From assembly GCF_022163125.1 (NCBI RefSeq), contig NZ_CP091881.1:4092001-4156000 (forward strand): DNA of 64,000 nt, written 5' to 3'. Positions within the stretch are counted from its first letter, which is position 1. Each line of letters starts with the position of its first letter. Shown piece by piece: positions 17,090-25,605 of the stretch. A program made the position numbers and the translations under genes. Source of the stretch: Paenibacillus sp. HWE-109. Lineage in GTDB: Bacteria; Bacillota; Bacilli; Paenibacillales; NBRC-103111. Under the pieces are notes generated by a model. The model was not told the DNA's origin. It saw nothing but the letters and a program-made list of their open reading frames with translations, and searched no databases.

Positions 17090-18718
17090 CTACTTCTTAG
17101 GCTGACGAGTACCGTCGATCGGCTTCGTAATGCTTAATCGCGTTTTCCCGGCCAAGACTGGACGGCGAACAAGAATGGAGAAAAAGCTCTTGGCATTAAA
17201 CGGCAGGAATGGCCACATGTAAGGCGCATCATACGATTTGCGGGTTGCGAGCAGGATCAACCACAGTGTAGATCCTACTACAAAACCCGGCACATGGAAG
17301 ATCGCTACAACGATGAGGAGCGCTAACCTGACGATGCGGTTAGCAAGCCCTAATTCATAACTAGGTGTTGCAAACATTCCTATCGACGCAAGCGCCAAAT
17401 AGAGAATAACCTCATTGATGAACAAGCCGGTCTTGACTGCGATATCACCAACCAAGATAGCCGCCACCAAGCCCATTGCAGTCGCAAGCGGCGTCGGGGT
17501 ATGTACGGCAGCCATCCGCATCAAATCGATTCCGATATCGGCAAGTAGAAACTGGACCAATAGCGGTAAAGTCCCTTCTTTCTGCGGGCCGAGGAATTCA
17601 AGTCCCGCTGGTTTGAGCGATGGATCCATCACCATCATAAACCAGAGCGGCAGCAAAAAAATCGAAGCCATTATGCCTACAAAACGGACCCATCTTAGAT
17701 AGGTTCCAATAAATGGCGTTTGCCGGTATTCCTCCGCATGCTGCACATGATGAAAGAACGTTGTCGGCAATATCATGACACTTGGTGAAGTGTCTACAAA
17801 TACGCAAACATGCCCTTCCAGCAAATGCGCAGCGACAACGTCTGGACGCTCCGAATAACGCACCATTGGATAAGGATTCCATCCTTTGTTCACGATGGCT
17901 TCTTCCAACTGTTTCTCTGCAAGCGGCAGCCCATCGATCTCGACAGCTTTAATTTTATCCTTGACGGCTTGAACCAAGTCCGCATTAGCGATGTCATTGA
18001 TGTAGCCAATACAAACATCCGTCTTCGTCCGCTTCCCGATTTGCATGATTTCAAGCTTGAATCTTTCGTCCCGGATTCTTCGTCTTACCAACGTAACATT
18101 GATGAGCAATGTTTCTACGAAGCCATCGCGAGCACCGCGGACCACACGTTCCAAATCAGGTTCTGCAATCGAGCGAACGGGAAAGTTTTTGGCATCTACC
18201 GTAATCGCAGCACTCTCGCCTTCTATGAAGAAGGCCGTCCCTCCCATTAAGACCTGCCCTACAATCTCGGACATTTTTTTATAGGACTTAACTTGAATAT
18301 GCGGGATCAGCTTTTCTATAAAAGCTTCGAGCGTATGATGAGATACGGCTTCTTTGTCCGCATAGGTAAGTCTCGTAATAATATCCGTAAGCACCGTATC
18401 TTTGGCAAAACCATTGCAATAAAAGATGCCGACCCGTTTGGAACCGAAAACCATTTCACGTAAAATAAGATCAAAGCTCCGATTCAAGCCAACACGCTCT
18501 TCTAACACCCTTTGGATTTCCCGTAAGCTGCGAGGAATGTCTTCTTGAATTTTGTATGCCTTCTCCTGAGGCGTCATGTCAGTGACTGGATTATAGGGAG
18601 AAAGATTTCCTTCCTCATCAATGGCCAATTTATCCGACTGGGCCTTATTCGATTGATCTCGCTTATCATTCGACGCTTCGTTTTCCGAGCTGCTTCCTTT
18701 TTTTACGATGAACTTCAT
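17090..18718 (-). CDS. spoVAF: SpoVAF/GerA-family spore germination protein
   Basis: A 542-residue membrane protein of the GerA A-subunit family. The N-terminal half (about 75-290) is the soluble two-subdomain part with CNGFAKD and GSKRVGIFY; five or so hydrophobic spans fill residues 295-480. Its place next to spoVAA-spoVAB marks it as SpoVAF rather than a nutrient receptor subunit. SpoVAF acts with SpoVAEa in the spore inner membrane to modulate germination. The ATG at MKFIVKKGSSS is chosen because GAGG lies 8 bases upstream. The usual spoVAC, AD, AEb and AEa genes between AB and AF are absent here. Confidence 0.87.
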   Translation of the reverse strand: MKFIVKKGSSSENEASNDKRDQSNKAQSDKLAIDEEGNLSPYNPVTDMTPQEKAYKIQEDIPRSLREIQRVLEERVGLNRSFDLILREMVFGSKRVGIFYCNGFAKDTVLTDIITRLTYADKEAVSHHTLEAFIEKLIPHIQVKSYKKMSEIVGQVLMGGTAFFIEGESAAITVDAKNFPVRSIAEPDLERVVRGARDGFVETLLINVTLVRRRIRDERFKLEIMQIGKRTKTDVCIGYINDIANADLVQAVKDKIKAVEIDGLPLAEKQLEEAIVNKGWNPYPMVRYSERPDVVAAHLLEGHVCVFVDTSPSVMILPTTFFHHVQHAEEYRQTPFIGTYLRWVRFVGIMASIFLLPLWFMMVMDPSLKPAGLEFLGPQKEGTLPLLVQFLLADIGIDLMRMAAVHTPTPLATAMGLVAAILVGDIAVKTGLFINEVILYLALASIGMFATPSYELGLANRIVRLALLIVVAIFHVPGFVVGSTLWLILLATRKSYDAPYMWPFLPFNAKSFFSILVRRPVLAGKTRLSITKPIDGTRQPKK

Positions 18719-18741
18719 TTGATGCGCCTCACTTTCACACG

Positions 18742-19161
18742 TTAATAAAATAACCACTCAAACAACGAGCCGAACACCTTGCCAAATATCATTGCCATCA
18801 GGAAAATAATCATATAAGACCCCATACCAACTCGTTTGGCCAGAATAGGCAGCACATTGATAATTTCTGTTAAAGCTGCTGCCAGCATCCCTACGAAACA
18901 GCCAGCAAATACGCCCACCAAGGCTGTGCTCAACGGGAAAAGCGGAAGCTTGATTTCACTGAAATCCAACCATGTGAATATGAGGGAACCCCATACAACT
19001 GCCGCTTCATAGCTGCGGATGTTGGAGAAAGAGCGCGTGATCTGCGCCAGCCGCGGAATGATATCCAGCACGACCAGGAAAGCTACCATGCCACTTCCAA
19101 CCGCAATCCCCCCTGCTAACCCGATGAAGGCGGTCAAGAGCACTTCCCCAAGGAACGTCAC
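18742..19161 (-). CDS. spoVAB: Stage V sporulation protein AB
   Basis: A 139-residue membrane protein with four to five hydrophobic spans, close to the 141 residues of B. subtilis SpoVAB. It opens with a GTG whose bases GTGA overlap the spoVAA stop, so translation is coupled. SpoVA proteins are needed for uptake of dipicolinic acid into the forespore, although AB itself is an accessory member. Identification is from hydropathy, length and context. Confidence 0.87.
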   Translation of the reverse strand: MTFLGEVLLTAFIGLAGGIAVGSGMVAFLVVLDIIPRLAQITRSFSNIRSYEAAVVWGSLIFTWLDFSEIKLPLFPLSTALVGVFAGCFVGMLAAALTEIINVLPILAKRVGMGSYMIIFLMAMIFGKVFGSLFEWLFY

Positions 19162-19790
19162 TTCGTTTCTCCTTCCTCATGGATTTTCACGTATTCCTCC
19201 GTAATCACATAATGGTTAATATTTTCTTGGTACATGAACATTTCTACTTCAAGCGGACTTGGTTCTTCATTGAATTTCTTTTTGAAAAGATGATTAAAGA
19301 AAATAACCATACCCACCCCAATACCGAGCGAATAAGGAATTTGTAAAATAAGCGGATGCTCAACTTTCTTGCCTGTCATCAGCTCATAAATCCGTTGATG
19401 GACGACGAGCATGGAAACATCGGCGTGAAAATTCATGATGGCCAGTCCTGAGCCAATGAACAACAACAACCAGACCAGCCCGATTAAAACAGGGCTTGCC
19501 TTTTTATTGTCCGAATAGATTTCAAGGAGCACGTGAGGTTCTCCGAAATGTTCAATTTGCAGCTCAGGGAACAAGTTCTTCACTTTGCGGACAATCAGCA
19601 TCATATCAATCAAGACCCTGTTGCCATCCTCATGTTGCGGTTTGTGAATAATCAATCCATTCAATGCATCTTCATATTCCGGCTCAACGATAATCTGTGC
19701 GATTTGATTCAGCTTGACAACATTCCCTTTGCGCACACTGGCTTTTCGGCGAAGCCTGATATAGAGATATGGAGCTCCATTCTGGACCAT
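19158..19790 (-). CDS. spoVAA: Stage V sporulation protein AA
   Basis: A 210-residue protein with an N-terminal soluble region (MVQNGAPYLYIRLRRKASV) and two C-terminal membrane spans (near residues 95-113 and 142-160). It is the first gene of the spoVA group. The ATG was chosen because AAGGGAG lies 7 bases upstream and the family N-terminus matches; the longer in-frame reading would overlap the divergent DUF378 gene's upstream region. A sigma-G-like promoter lies 35 bases before the start. Confidence 0.87.
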   Translation of the reverse strand: MVQNGAPYLYIRLRRKASVRKGNVVKLNQIAQIIVEPEYEDALNGLIIHKPQHEDGNRVLIDMMLIVRKVKNLFPELQIEHFGEPHVLLEIYSDNKKASPVLIGLVWLLLFIGSGLAIMNFHADVSMLVVHQRIYELMTGKKVEHPLILQIPYSLGIGVGMVIFFNHLFKKKFNEEPSPLEVEMFMYQENINHYVITEEYVKIHEEGETK

Positions 19791-19824
19791 AGTCTCACTC
19801 CCTTTGGGCATCCAGGTATAGGAG

Positions 19825-19854
19825 TAGTATGCAAAATCTTTCCTTCCCATAAAC
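19825..19854 (-). promoter_or_regulatory. Candidate sigma-G promoter of spoVAA
   Basis: On the minus strand GTTTA (19850-19854) is followed after 18 bases by CATACTA (19825-19831), close to the sigma-G consensus of GYATR and CATNMTA. The -10 match is perfect and the -35 has one mismatch. It would place transcript starts about 27 bases before the spoVAA ATG, in line with the known forespore expression of spoVA. Confidence 0.45.
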
Positions 19855-19954
19855 ACGCTGCTCAATGGTAAATTCTCCAGGAATAAAGATGTCAGACTTT
19901 TGGCATAGTAACAATGAATAACGATCACTTATTCCATATAAAGAAGGTGATAAC

Positions 19955-20164
19955 ATGGCAAAACTCGCATTAACGCTAGTTATTATTGGTGCGTTGAATT
20001 GGCTTTTGGTTGGGCTCTTCGAATGGGATTTAGTATCTGCTTTGCTCGGTGGGGATTCGCATAGAGAATCTTCTGGATTAAGTCGCGTCATCTACACGAT
20101 TGTTGGCTTATGCGGCATATTCTGCGTAAGATTTTATGGTGATGACAGACGAGCTGTCCGCTAA
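19955..20164 (+). CDS. DUF378 small membrane protein
   Basis: A 69-residue protein with two membrane spans and the family pattern LTLVIIGALNWLLVGLFEWDLV, followed by a C-terminal basic tail. A good AAGGTGATA site is 5 bases upstream of the ATG. It is the only plus-strand gene in this sporulation block, divergent from spoVAA and convergent with sigF. B. subtilis YuzA belongs to the same family; function is unknown. Confidence 0.85.
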   Translation: MAKLALTLVIIGALNWLLVGLFEWDLVSALLGGDSHRESSGLSRVIYTIVGLCGIFCVRFYGDDRRAVR

Positions 20165-20181
20165 TGAATAGGGTATATACC

Positions 20182-20215
20182 AAAAAACCGCTCTCCATGG
20201 GAGAACGGTTTTTTG
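20182..20215. terminator. Bidirectional terminator between the DUF378 gene and sigF
   Basis: AAAAAACCGCTCTCC pairs with GGGAGAACGGTTTTTT, giving an A/T-flanked stem that works on both strands. It closes both the plus-strand small gene and the spoIIA operon. Confidence 0.9.
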
Positions 20216-20219
20216 CTCG

Positions 20220-20975
20220 TTACTGGGCAATTTGATCCTTGATCGATTGCAAAATTTTCTTCTCTAGACGGGAGACCTGCACTTGGGAAATGCCTAGCCT
20301 GCTGGCCACCTCTGACTGTGTTTGATCACGGAAATAACGGAGATACACAATAAGCCGTTCCCGCTCGGAAAGCGTTCCAATCGCTTCATTCAAAGCTAGC
20401 TTTTCAAACCATTTCTCACCGGAGTCATCGGAGATTTGATCCATTAACGTTATGGGATCGCCATCATTCTCGAAGACTGTCTCATGAATCGAGGAAAGCG
20501 GTTTGTTCGCTTCTTGCGCGAAAACAACTTCCTCCGGCGTAATCATTAGCTCTTCCGCCACTTCTTTAATCGTTGGAAGGCGTCCAAGACGCTTGGACAG
20601 CTCATCCTTCGTCTTGCGAATTTTATTAGCCAGCTCCTTGAGCGAGCGGCTGACTTTGAGCGTTCCGTCATCACGCAGGAAGCGCTGTATTTCGCCGATG
20701 ATCATCGGCACGGCATACGTTGAGAACTTCACATCATAAGAAAGATCGAATTTATCAACGGACTTAAGCAGCCCGATGCAACCGATCTGGAACAAGTCTT
20801 CGGCTTCGTAACCACGGTTCAAAAAGCGTTGAACCACGGACCAGACCAAGCGGATATTGCAGCTGACGAGTGTTTCTCTAGCGAGTCCATCTCCGGATTG
20901 GCTGAGGGCGATTAACCGTTTGACTTCCGAATCGTCTAAATAACTATGAGAAGCATGCTTCAGATCGACATCCAT
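20220..20975 (-). CDS. sigF: Forespore RNA polymerase sigma factor SigF
   Basis: A 251-residue sigma-70 family factor that starts the forespore programme. Region 2 contains DLFQIGCIGLLKSVDKFD and FSTYAVPMIIGEIQRFLRDDG; region 3 KELANKIRK; region 4 ends SQVQVSRLEKKILQSIK. It is the third gene of spoIIAA-spoIIAB-sigF, starts 11 bases after spoIIAB, and is held inactive by SpoIIAB until SpoIIAA releases it. Length and gene order match B. subtilis spoIIAC. Confidence 0.97.
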   Translation of the reverse strand: MDVDLKHASHSYLDDSEVKRLIALSQSGDGLARETLVSCNIRLVWSVVQRFLNRGYEAEDLFQIGCIGLLKSVDKFDLSYDVKFSTYAVPMIIGEIQRFLRDDGTLKVSRSLKELANKIRKTKDELSKRLGRLPTIKEVAEELMITPEEVVFAQEANKPLSSIHETVFENDGDPITLMDQISDDSGEKWFEKLALNEAIGTLSERERLIVYLRYFRDQTQSEVASRLGISQVQVSRLEKKILQSIKDQIAQ

Positions 20976-20986
20976 AGATCAAACCC

Positions 20987-21433
20987 CTAATTGTATAAAG
21001 CTTTTTTAGATTCAATTCGCTTCAACATGTTTATTTTGGTTCCGATTCCGACGGCCGTCACAACTTCCACTTCGTCCATGAAATTTTCCATAATCGTGAA
21101 TCCCATCCCAGAACGTTCCAGCTCTGGTTTGGATGTATACAGAGGCTCTTTGGCCTGTTCTAGATCCGCAATGCCTGAGCCTTGATCCTCAATGGTGATT
21201 CGCACCACATCATCATCAATTTGCGTAGTAATTGTAATGACACCATCCGTTTGATTATTGTAACCATGAATGATGGAGTTCGTTACGGCTTCAGACACGA
21301 CGGTTTTGATATCGGTTAATTCATTGAGCGTAGGATCCAGTTGAGAGACAAAAGCAGCAACAGCAACACGGGCAAAAGCTTCATTCTCGGAACGGCTGGC
21401 AAATTGCAGCGACATAAAGTTATGTTCACTCAT
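20987..21433 (-). CDS. spoIIAB: Anti-sigma F factor / serine kinase SpoIIAB
   Basis: A 148-residue GHKL-family kinase that binds SigF and phosphorylates SpoIIAA. The ATP-binding boxes are NSIIHGYNN (N box), EDQGSGI (G1) and SGMGFTIMENFMD (G2). Its ATG overlaps the spoIIAA stop in the sequence ATGA, ensuring balanced synthesis of the partners. Confidence 0.97.
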   Translation of the reverse strand: MSEHNFMSLQFASRSENEAFARVAVAAFVSQLDPTLNELTDIKTVVSEAVTNSIIHGYNNQTDGVITITTQIDDDVVRITIEDQGSGIADLEQAKEPLYTSKPELERSGMGFTIMENFMDEVEVVTAVGIGTKINMLKRIESKKALYN

Positions 21434-21783
21434 AGTGCAACCTCCAGACTGGACATTGCATTGCGCTCGTTGTCTTGAATTGAAACAATCTTGAACATTC
21501 CCGAAAGTTCAAACAAGCGGTAAACAGCAGGAGCGACATCACAGACGACCATTTTACCGCCTTTACCCGTAATTTGCTTGTAACGACCGAGAATAACACC
21601 TAGACCTGAGCTATCCATGAAAGAAAGATCCTTCAAACTAAGAATCAGATGCGGCGTGTGCTCTTTGGCAATCGCTTCTTCCATCCTAGCCTTCACACTA
21701 TCTGCTGTGTGATGATCCAGCTCACCCTTCAGTCTAACAATCAGCGCCCTTCGGCCTTGCTCAAATTCAATTTGCAGGCTCAA
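21430..21783 (-). CDS. spoIIAA: Anti-anti-sigma factor SpoIIAA
   Basis: A 117-residue STAS-domain protein that frees SigF by binding SpoIIAB. The phosphorylated serine lies in LSFMDSSGLGVILGRYKQI. A TTG start (MSLQIEFEQG) is chosen because AGAGGAG lies 8 bases upstream, the N-terminus then matches B. subtilis SpoIIAA, and the length becomes the usual 117; a GTG three codons earlier touches the ribosome site. It heads the sigma-F operon. Confidence 0.95.
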   Translation of the reverse strand: MSLQIEFEQGRRALIVRLKGELDHHTADSVKARMEEAIAKEHTPHLILSLKDLSFMDSSGLGVILGRYKQITGKGGKMVVCDVAPAVYRLFELSGMFKIVSIQDNERNAMSSLEVAL

Positions 21784-21879
21784 CCTGTTCACTCCTCTCA
21801 GCTGAGAGACTTTGAACTGTTCAAGAATCTTTATTCCTTGACTCAGTTCAGAAATCCCTATATTAGGTCATGAAACATA

Positions 21880-21909
21880 AGTTTCTACAGCTGAGAGTGA
21901 ATATCCTGC
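21880..21909 (-). promoter_or_regulatory. Candidate sigma-H promoter of the spoIIA operon
   Basis: On the minus strand GCAGGATAT (21901-21909) matches the sigma-H -35 pattern RNAGGAWWW exactly. After 12 bases GTAGAAACT (21880-21888) resembles the -10 RNNGAATWW with two mismatches. It lies about 100 bases before spoIIAA, and the spoIIA operon of B. subtilis is a known sigma-H and Spo0A target. No Spo0A box was confidently assigned. Confidence 0.5.
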
Positions 21910-22000
21910 CCCCCGACAAAACTAGAAGAAAACTGCTAAAAGTAGAACAAAACTGCGATAATTCGCGAAAAGTCGCTGTTCATTCGCTGTTAACCCGTTG

Positions 22001-23176
22001 CTAATTCGTCGTGAACATCTGCACCGTTGTCCGTTTAAATAACATCCACCACGAGGCTTTATCTACGGCAACAGGTGACTCTAATGGGTACTCCGACAGC
22101 ACATTGTCTCCATTGTAGACAATAATTCTGCCTATCGGTTGTCCCATCGTAATAGGCGCTTTAATATTGGAATCCAACTGCAGCTCATGTCGAATGCTTT
22201 CAGTCGGTGTGCCCTTTTTCATTAAAATGCTATAATTCTGCTTGGCCACAAGCGGAACTGTCGAAATCTGCCCTTTATTTACTTTGAAATCCCCTAAGCT
22301 GTCACCTGATTTAAACAAAGGGTAGTTCGTATATTGAGCAAAAGCATAATCAAAAAGCTTGGTCACTTCGGCATTACGCGTTTTGGTATTCGGCTCGCCA
22401 AGCACAACTGCTACAACGCGAAAATTATCCCGTTTCGCAGTTGCCGACAAACAGAATTTCGCTTCGCTAGTATAGCCTGTTTTCAAGCCATCTGCCCCGC
22501 TATAGAAACGAACAAGCTTATTTGTATTTACCAGCCAGAATGGATTAGCCGTTTCTTTGCGCAAATAATCCTGATAAGCACCGGTAAATTTCGTAATGCC
22601 CTCATGCTTAAGCAATTCACGTGACATGACGGCGATATCGTTCGCAGTTGTATAGTGATTTGCCACCGGCAAGCCGTTGCAGTTGGAGAAATGCGTGTTT
22701 TTCATACCTAACTGCTGCGCCCGCTCATTCATCATTTGCACGAAATTTTCTTCTGAGCCGGCAATTTTCTCTGCCATAGCAACTGAAGCATCGTTGCCAG
22801 ATGCCATCGCGATCCCTTTGAGCATCTCTTGAACAGTCATTTCCTCGCCTGGCTCCAGAAAGATCTGTGAGCCACCCATCGAAGCGGCATATTCACTGAC
22901 GCTAACTTTCTCGTCCATCTTGATATTGCCCTTATCGATGGCTTCCATGATCAAAAGCATCGTCATGATTTTCGTAATACTTGCTGGCGGCAGCTTGGTA
23001 TCTTTATTTTTCTCAGCGATAACCGTACCTGTGTCGGCATCCATTAAAACAGCAGATTGGGCATTCGGTGTCAAATCAACCGTAGGTGCCTTCTTCTCTT
23101 CGGCAAAAGCCGCCGGTACGAGAAGCATCAAACAGAGTTGAAAACAGATAAAACTAATTAGCCCTTTTTTACGCAT
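22001..23176 (-). CDS. dacF: D-alanyl-D-alanine carboxypeptidase DacF
   Basis: A 391-residue low-molecular-mass penicillin-binding protein that, with DacB, sets crosslinking of spore peptidoglycan. A signal peptide ends near PAAFA (residue 25). Catalytic motifs are Ser66-Ile-Thr-Lys69, Ser126-Gly-Asn128 and Lys232-Thr-Gly234. The ATG at MRKKGLISFI is chosen for AGGAGGGG 10 bases upstream. It lies directly upstream of spoIIAA, the B. subtilis order, which distinguishes it from DacA; there it is a sigma-F target. Confidence 0.93.
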   Translation of the reverse strand: MRKKGLISFICFQLCLMLLVPAAFAEEKKAPTVDLTPNAQSAVLMDADTGTVIAEKNKDTKLPPASITKIMTMLLIMEAIDKGNIKMDEKVSVSEYAASMGGSQIFLEPGEEMTVQEMLKGIAMASGNDASVAMAEKIAGSEENFVQMMNERAQQLGMKNTHFSNCNGLPVANHYTTANDIAVMSRELLKHEGITKFTGAYQDYLRKETANPFWLVNTNKLVRFYSGADGLKTGYTSEAKFCLSATAKRDNFRVVAVVLGEPNTKTRNAEVTKLFDYAFAQYTNYPLFKSGDSLGDFKVNKGQISTVPLVAKQNYSILMKKGTPTESIRHELQLDSNIKAPITMGQPIGRIIVYNGDNVLSEYPLESPVAVDKASWWMLFKRTTVQMFTTN

Positions 23177-23339
23177 AGCAATTGTACCCCTCCTGTGATA
23201 GATGAAGTGAAAGCCTGACACTTGCAGCTTGAATGACTGCTAATCAGTCTTGACGATTTCACATCAAAATATTCCAAGACAAGGAAAATAAAGATGATCT
23301 TGCACTTAGCGCCGCTGCTTACAGCGGTGTCTGCGGACG

Positions 23340-23765
23340 CTGTGAGGGAGTGCTTTAACGCTGTGAAACAGCGTTAAAGGCAGAGAAAGTGCAGCGCGAG
23401 CGGCTTTTCAGATGCGTAAGGTTGAATTTCAACCTTACTATGGCATCTGCCGCCTCTGCGTCCGCTTTAACGCTGTGAAACAGCGTTAAAGGCGGAGAAA
23501 GTGCAGCGCGAGCGGATTTTCAGATGCGTTAAGGTTGAATTTCAACCTTAACGTGGCATCTGCCGCCTCTGCGTCCGCTTTAACGCCGTGAAACAGCGTT
23601 AAAGGCGGAGAAAGTGCAGCGCGAGCGGATTTTCAGATACGTAAGGTTGAATTTCAACCTTACTGTGGCATCTGCCGCCTCTGCGTCCGCTTTAACGCTG
23701 TGAAACAGCGTTAAAGGCGGAGAAAGTGCAGCGCGAGCGGATTTCAGATGCGTTAAGGTTGATTT
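23340..23765. repeat. Array of 112-bp palindromic repeats, left part
   Basis: Four tandem copies with anchors (CTTTAACGC) at 23353, 23465, 23578 and 23690, a period of 112-113 bp. Each unit has a first palindrome, TTTAACGCTGT/ACAGCGTTAAA around GAA, then GGCGGAGAAAGTGCAGCGCG, then a larger nested palindrome in which CAGATGC/GCATCTG encloses TAAGGTTGAA/TTCAACCTTA. Copies differ by few bases. No open reading frame or recognised family is evident. The array fills the space between dacF and the insertion element, which sits inside the last nested palindrome. Confidence 0.9.
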
Positions 23766-23802
23766 TGTATCTGAGTCAATAGAGTGGACACAAAAAAAAG
23801 AG

Positions 23803-24687
23803 CTAAGAAATCAGTTTTATTTGCTTGTAGTACTGGGATTCAAACTTGTCTGGAGACAAATAGCCAAGCTTGCTGTGCGTACGTTTCCTGTTGTAGAAAA
23901 ACTCAATGTACCAGTAGATTCGTTGGTGTGCTTCTTGGCGGCTTTGAAATTTATATCTGTACACCAATTCCCGCTTGAGAATGCTGTGAAAAGCCTCTAT
24001 ACAAGCGTTATCGTAGCAATTGCCTTTACGGCTCATACTACGAATCATATGGTATTCTTTCAGTTGTTTACGGTACTCATTAGATGCATACTGCGATCCT
24101 CGGTCTGAATGATGGATAAGGCCTTTAGGCGGCCTTTTGGCTTCGTATGCTTGATTTAAGGCGTCTAGCGTCAGTTCCACGGTCATACGATTGCCCAGCT
24201 GCCAGCCAACGATTTTGCGGGTAAACAAGTCAAGAACGCTTGCTAAATAAAGGTTTCCTTGACGTGTATGGATGTACGTGATGTCGGTAACCCATACTTG
24301 ATTCGGTCTTGTACACACATCAAAATGCTGATTTAACCAATTTGGCGCAATCGGGTGGCTGTGATTGGAATCCGTTGTTTGCACCTTGAATTTCCCTATA
24401 GCTTGTGAGCGTAAACCCTTCTTTTTCATGATACGCCCAACCGTTTTGACAGCGACTTTGAAACCTTTCTTTCTCAGTTCCTTTGTAATTTTCGGACTCC
24501 CGTAATTCCGATCCGATTCCAAGTACTCCTTTTCCACCTCTTTAGCCAACGCTTCGCGGTACTTTTTCCGCTCACTTGGGGGTGTGGTTCGCCATTTATA
24601 ATAGCCGCTCTTGGATACACCTAGTACGCTGCACATCTTCTCAACTCGAAATGTTGAACGGTGGTCATCAATGAACTTGAATCTCAC
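23803..24687 (-). CDS. IS3-family transposase OrfB (DDE integrase core)
   Basis: A 294-residue integrase-core protein. The DDE triad is visible as Asp in VTDITYIHT, Asp in IHHSDRGSQYAS and Glu in NACIEAFHSILKRE, with 35 residues between the last two. An N-terminal HTH_21 segment (VSKSGYYKW) precedes it. It starts at a GTG that overlaps the orfA stop (GTGA), suggesting translational coupling; no A6G slippery heptamer for a -1 frameshift is present at the junction. Confidence 0.94.
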   Translation of the reverse strand: MRFKFIDDHRSTFRVEKMCSVLGVSKSGYYKWRTTPPSERKKYREALAKEVEKEYLESDRNYGSPKITKELRKKGFKVAVKTVGRIMKKKGLRSQAIGKFKVQTTDSNHSHPIAPNWLNQHFDVCTRPNQVWVTDITYIHTRQGNLYLASVLDLFTRKIVGWQLGNRMTVELTLDALNQAYEAKRPPKGLIHHSDRGSQYASNEYRKQLKEYHMIRSMSRKGNCYDNACIEAFHSILKRELVYRYKFQSRQEAHQRIYWYIEFFYNRKRTHSKLGYLSPDKFESQYYKQIKLIS

Positions 24688-24989
24688 TTCGGGTCTTTGC
24701 TGAAGATGTGCAGCGCCTTTTTTAAGATAGCTAGTTCTTCCTCTAGGTCTTTGTTGCGTTGTTCCAAGTCTTTCATGATCTGGTCATGGCTACGTAGATT
24801 GCCACTTCCTACGAAGGGCTCATCTGGAAATTGGCGATATTTACTGACCCAACTGCTCAATGTTTTCGCTGGAATGTTCAGTTCGTTTGCAATATCCGGA
24901 ATCGATTTACTATGTTGTTGAATGTACTTAACCGTTTCTTCTTTGAACTTTTGATTGTACCGTTGGCGGAATTCACTCATCTCGGACAC
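24684..24989 (-). CDS. IS3-family transposase OrfA (helix-turn-helix, coiled coil)
   Basis: A 101-residue DNA-binding protein. The helix-turn-helix covers about residues 15-55 (YIQQHSKSIPDIANELNIP) and a leucine-rich coiled coil follows (DLEQRNKDLEEELAILKKA). It has the usual size of IS3-family OrfA and is the upstream partner of OrfB, which overlaps it by four bases. Confidence 0.92.
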   Translation of the reverse strand: MSEMSEFRQRYNQKFKEETVKYIQQHSKSIPDIANELNIPAKTLSSWVSKYRQFPDEPFVGSGNLRSHDQIMKDLEQRNKDLEEELAILKKALHIFSKDPK

Positions 24990-25057
24990 CTCGTCATTTA
25001 GATAGGTCTATTATCTAATTTCCCAATTCGCTGTGTCCACTGTTAAGTCTAAATGCA

Positions 25058-25190
25058 TTTTCAACCTTACTGTGGCATCTGCCGCCTCTGCGTCCGCTTT
25101 AACGCTGCAAAACAGCGTTAAAGGCGGAGAAAGTGCAGCGCGCGCGGTTAAGCTTGAATTTCAACCTTACAGCCGCCTCAAAATCAACCT
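25058..25190. repeat. Array of 112-bp palindromic repeats, right part
   Basis: The continuation of the repeat array on the far side of the insertion element: the rest of the interrupted unit, then a fifth copy (anchor at 25097) that is diverged and truncated. Its first palindrome has lost the GAA loop (GCTGCAAAACAGC), and the nested palindrome lacks the outer CAGATGC arm. The right end fades out near CAGCCGCCTC at about 25185. Confidence 0.8.
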
Positions 25191-25605
25191 GCGCTTCTTA
25201 CGAACTGTATGAAGCTTATTTGCGTGTAAATAGCTTCTTTGTTGAACTAACGAGCTGCATTGACGTTATCGAGTAGTATTGAGGCGGAAAGCTGACTTCT
25301 CACACGAATTAACGCAGATGGAGTTCGTTATCTTCTCTAAACAGCCCAGTTTGATCTAATAAGCGTTGTTGAGTTCATAAGAAAACTTCTGAGCTCAAGA
25401 ACGAACAATAAACACTCCTGCCTTGCTTATGCCGCCACCAAAACAGCAGCCATTCGCTCAGTAAGCACCCTCGTTCGGTTGCCTTATTTTCCAATCGAAC
25501 CGTCTGAATGGTTCCCTTATTGCAAGCTTGGTGAATATTCATTCGCGCTCAGCACGAAAACATGGGTAAGTTTCATTTTGGGTAAGCCTCACTTCCCCCG
25601 AACAA
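25191..25605. other. Intergenic stretch with no recognised feature
   Basis: About 415 bases between the repeat array and the pdp terminator. No reading frame with a ribosome site and plausible protein was found; codon-like structure, tRNA-like folds and further repeat copies were not seen. Confidence 0.6.

Larger units (their letters stand above)
23766..25057 (-). mobile_element. IS3-family insertion sequence, 1292 bp
   Basis: The ends are TGTATCTGAG... and ...AAATGCA, with imperfect terminal inverted repeats of about 25 bp whose inner part TGGACAC/GTGTCCA is exact, and TG/CA termini. The flanks are TTT on both sides (23763-23765 and 25058-25060), consistent with a 3-bp target duplication. 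It carries orfA and orfB on the minus strand, both intact, so it may still be active. It interrupts a 112-bp palindromic repeat unit: with the element and one TTT removed, the spacing between copies returns to 112 bp. Confidence 0.92.

Noticed and set aside
24684..24690. Programmed -1 frameshift to fuse OrfA and OrfB
   Set aside because: No A6G-type slippery site is at the junction; the GTGA overlap points to translational coupling instead.
23340..25190. Possible CRISPR array from repeated units near dacF
   Set aside because: The units are 112 bp, nearly identical end to end, with no unique spacers, and no cas genes are present.
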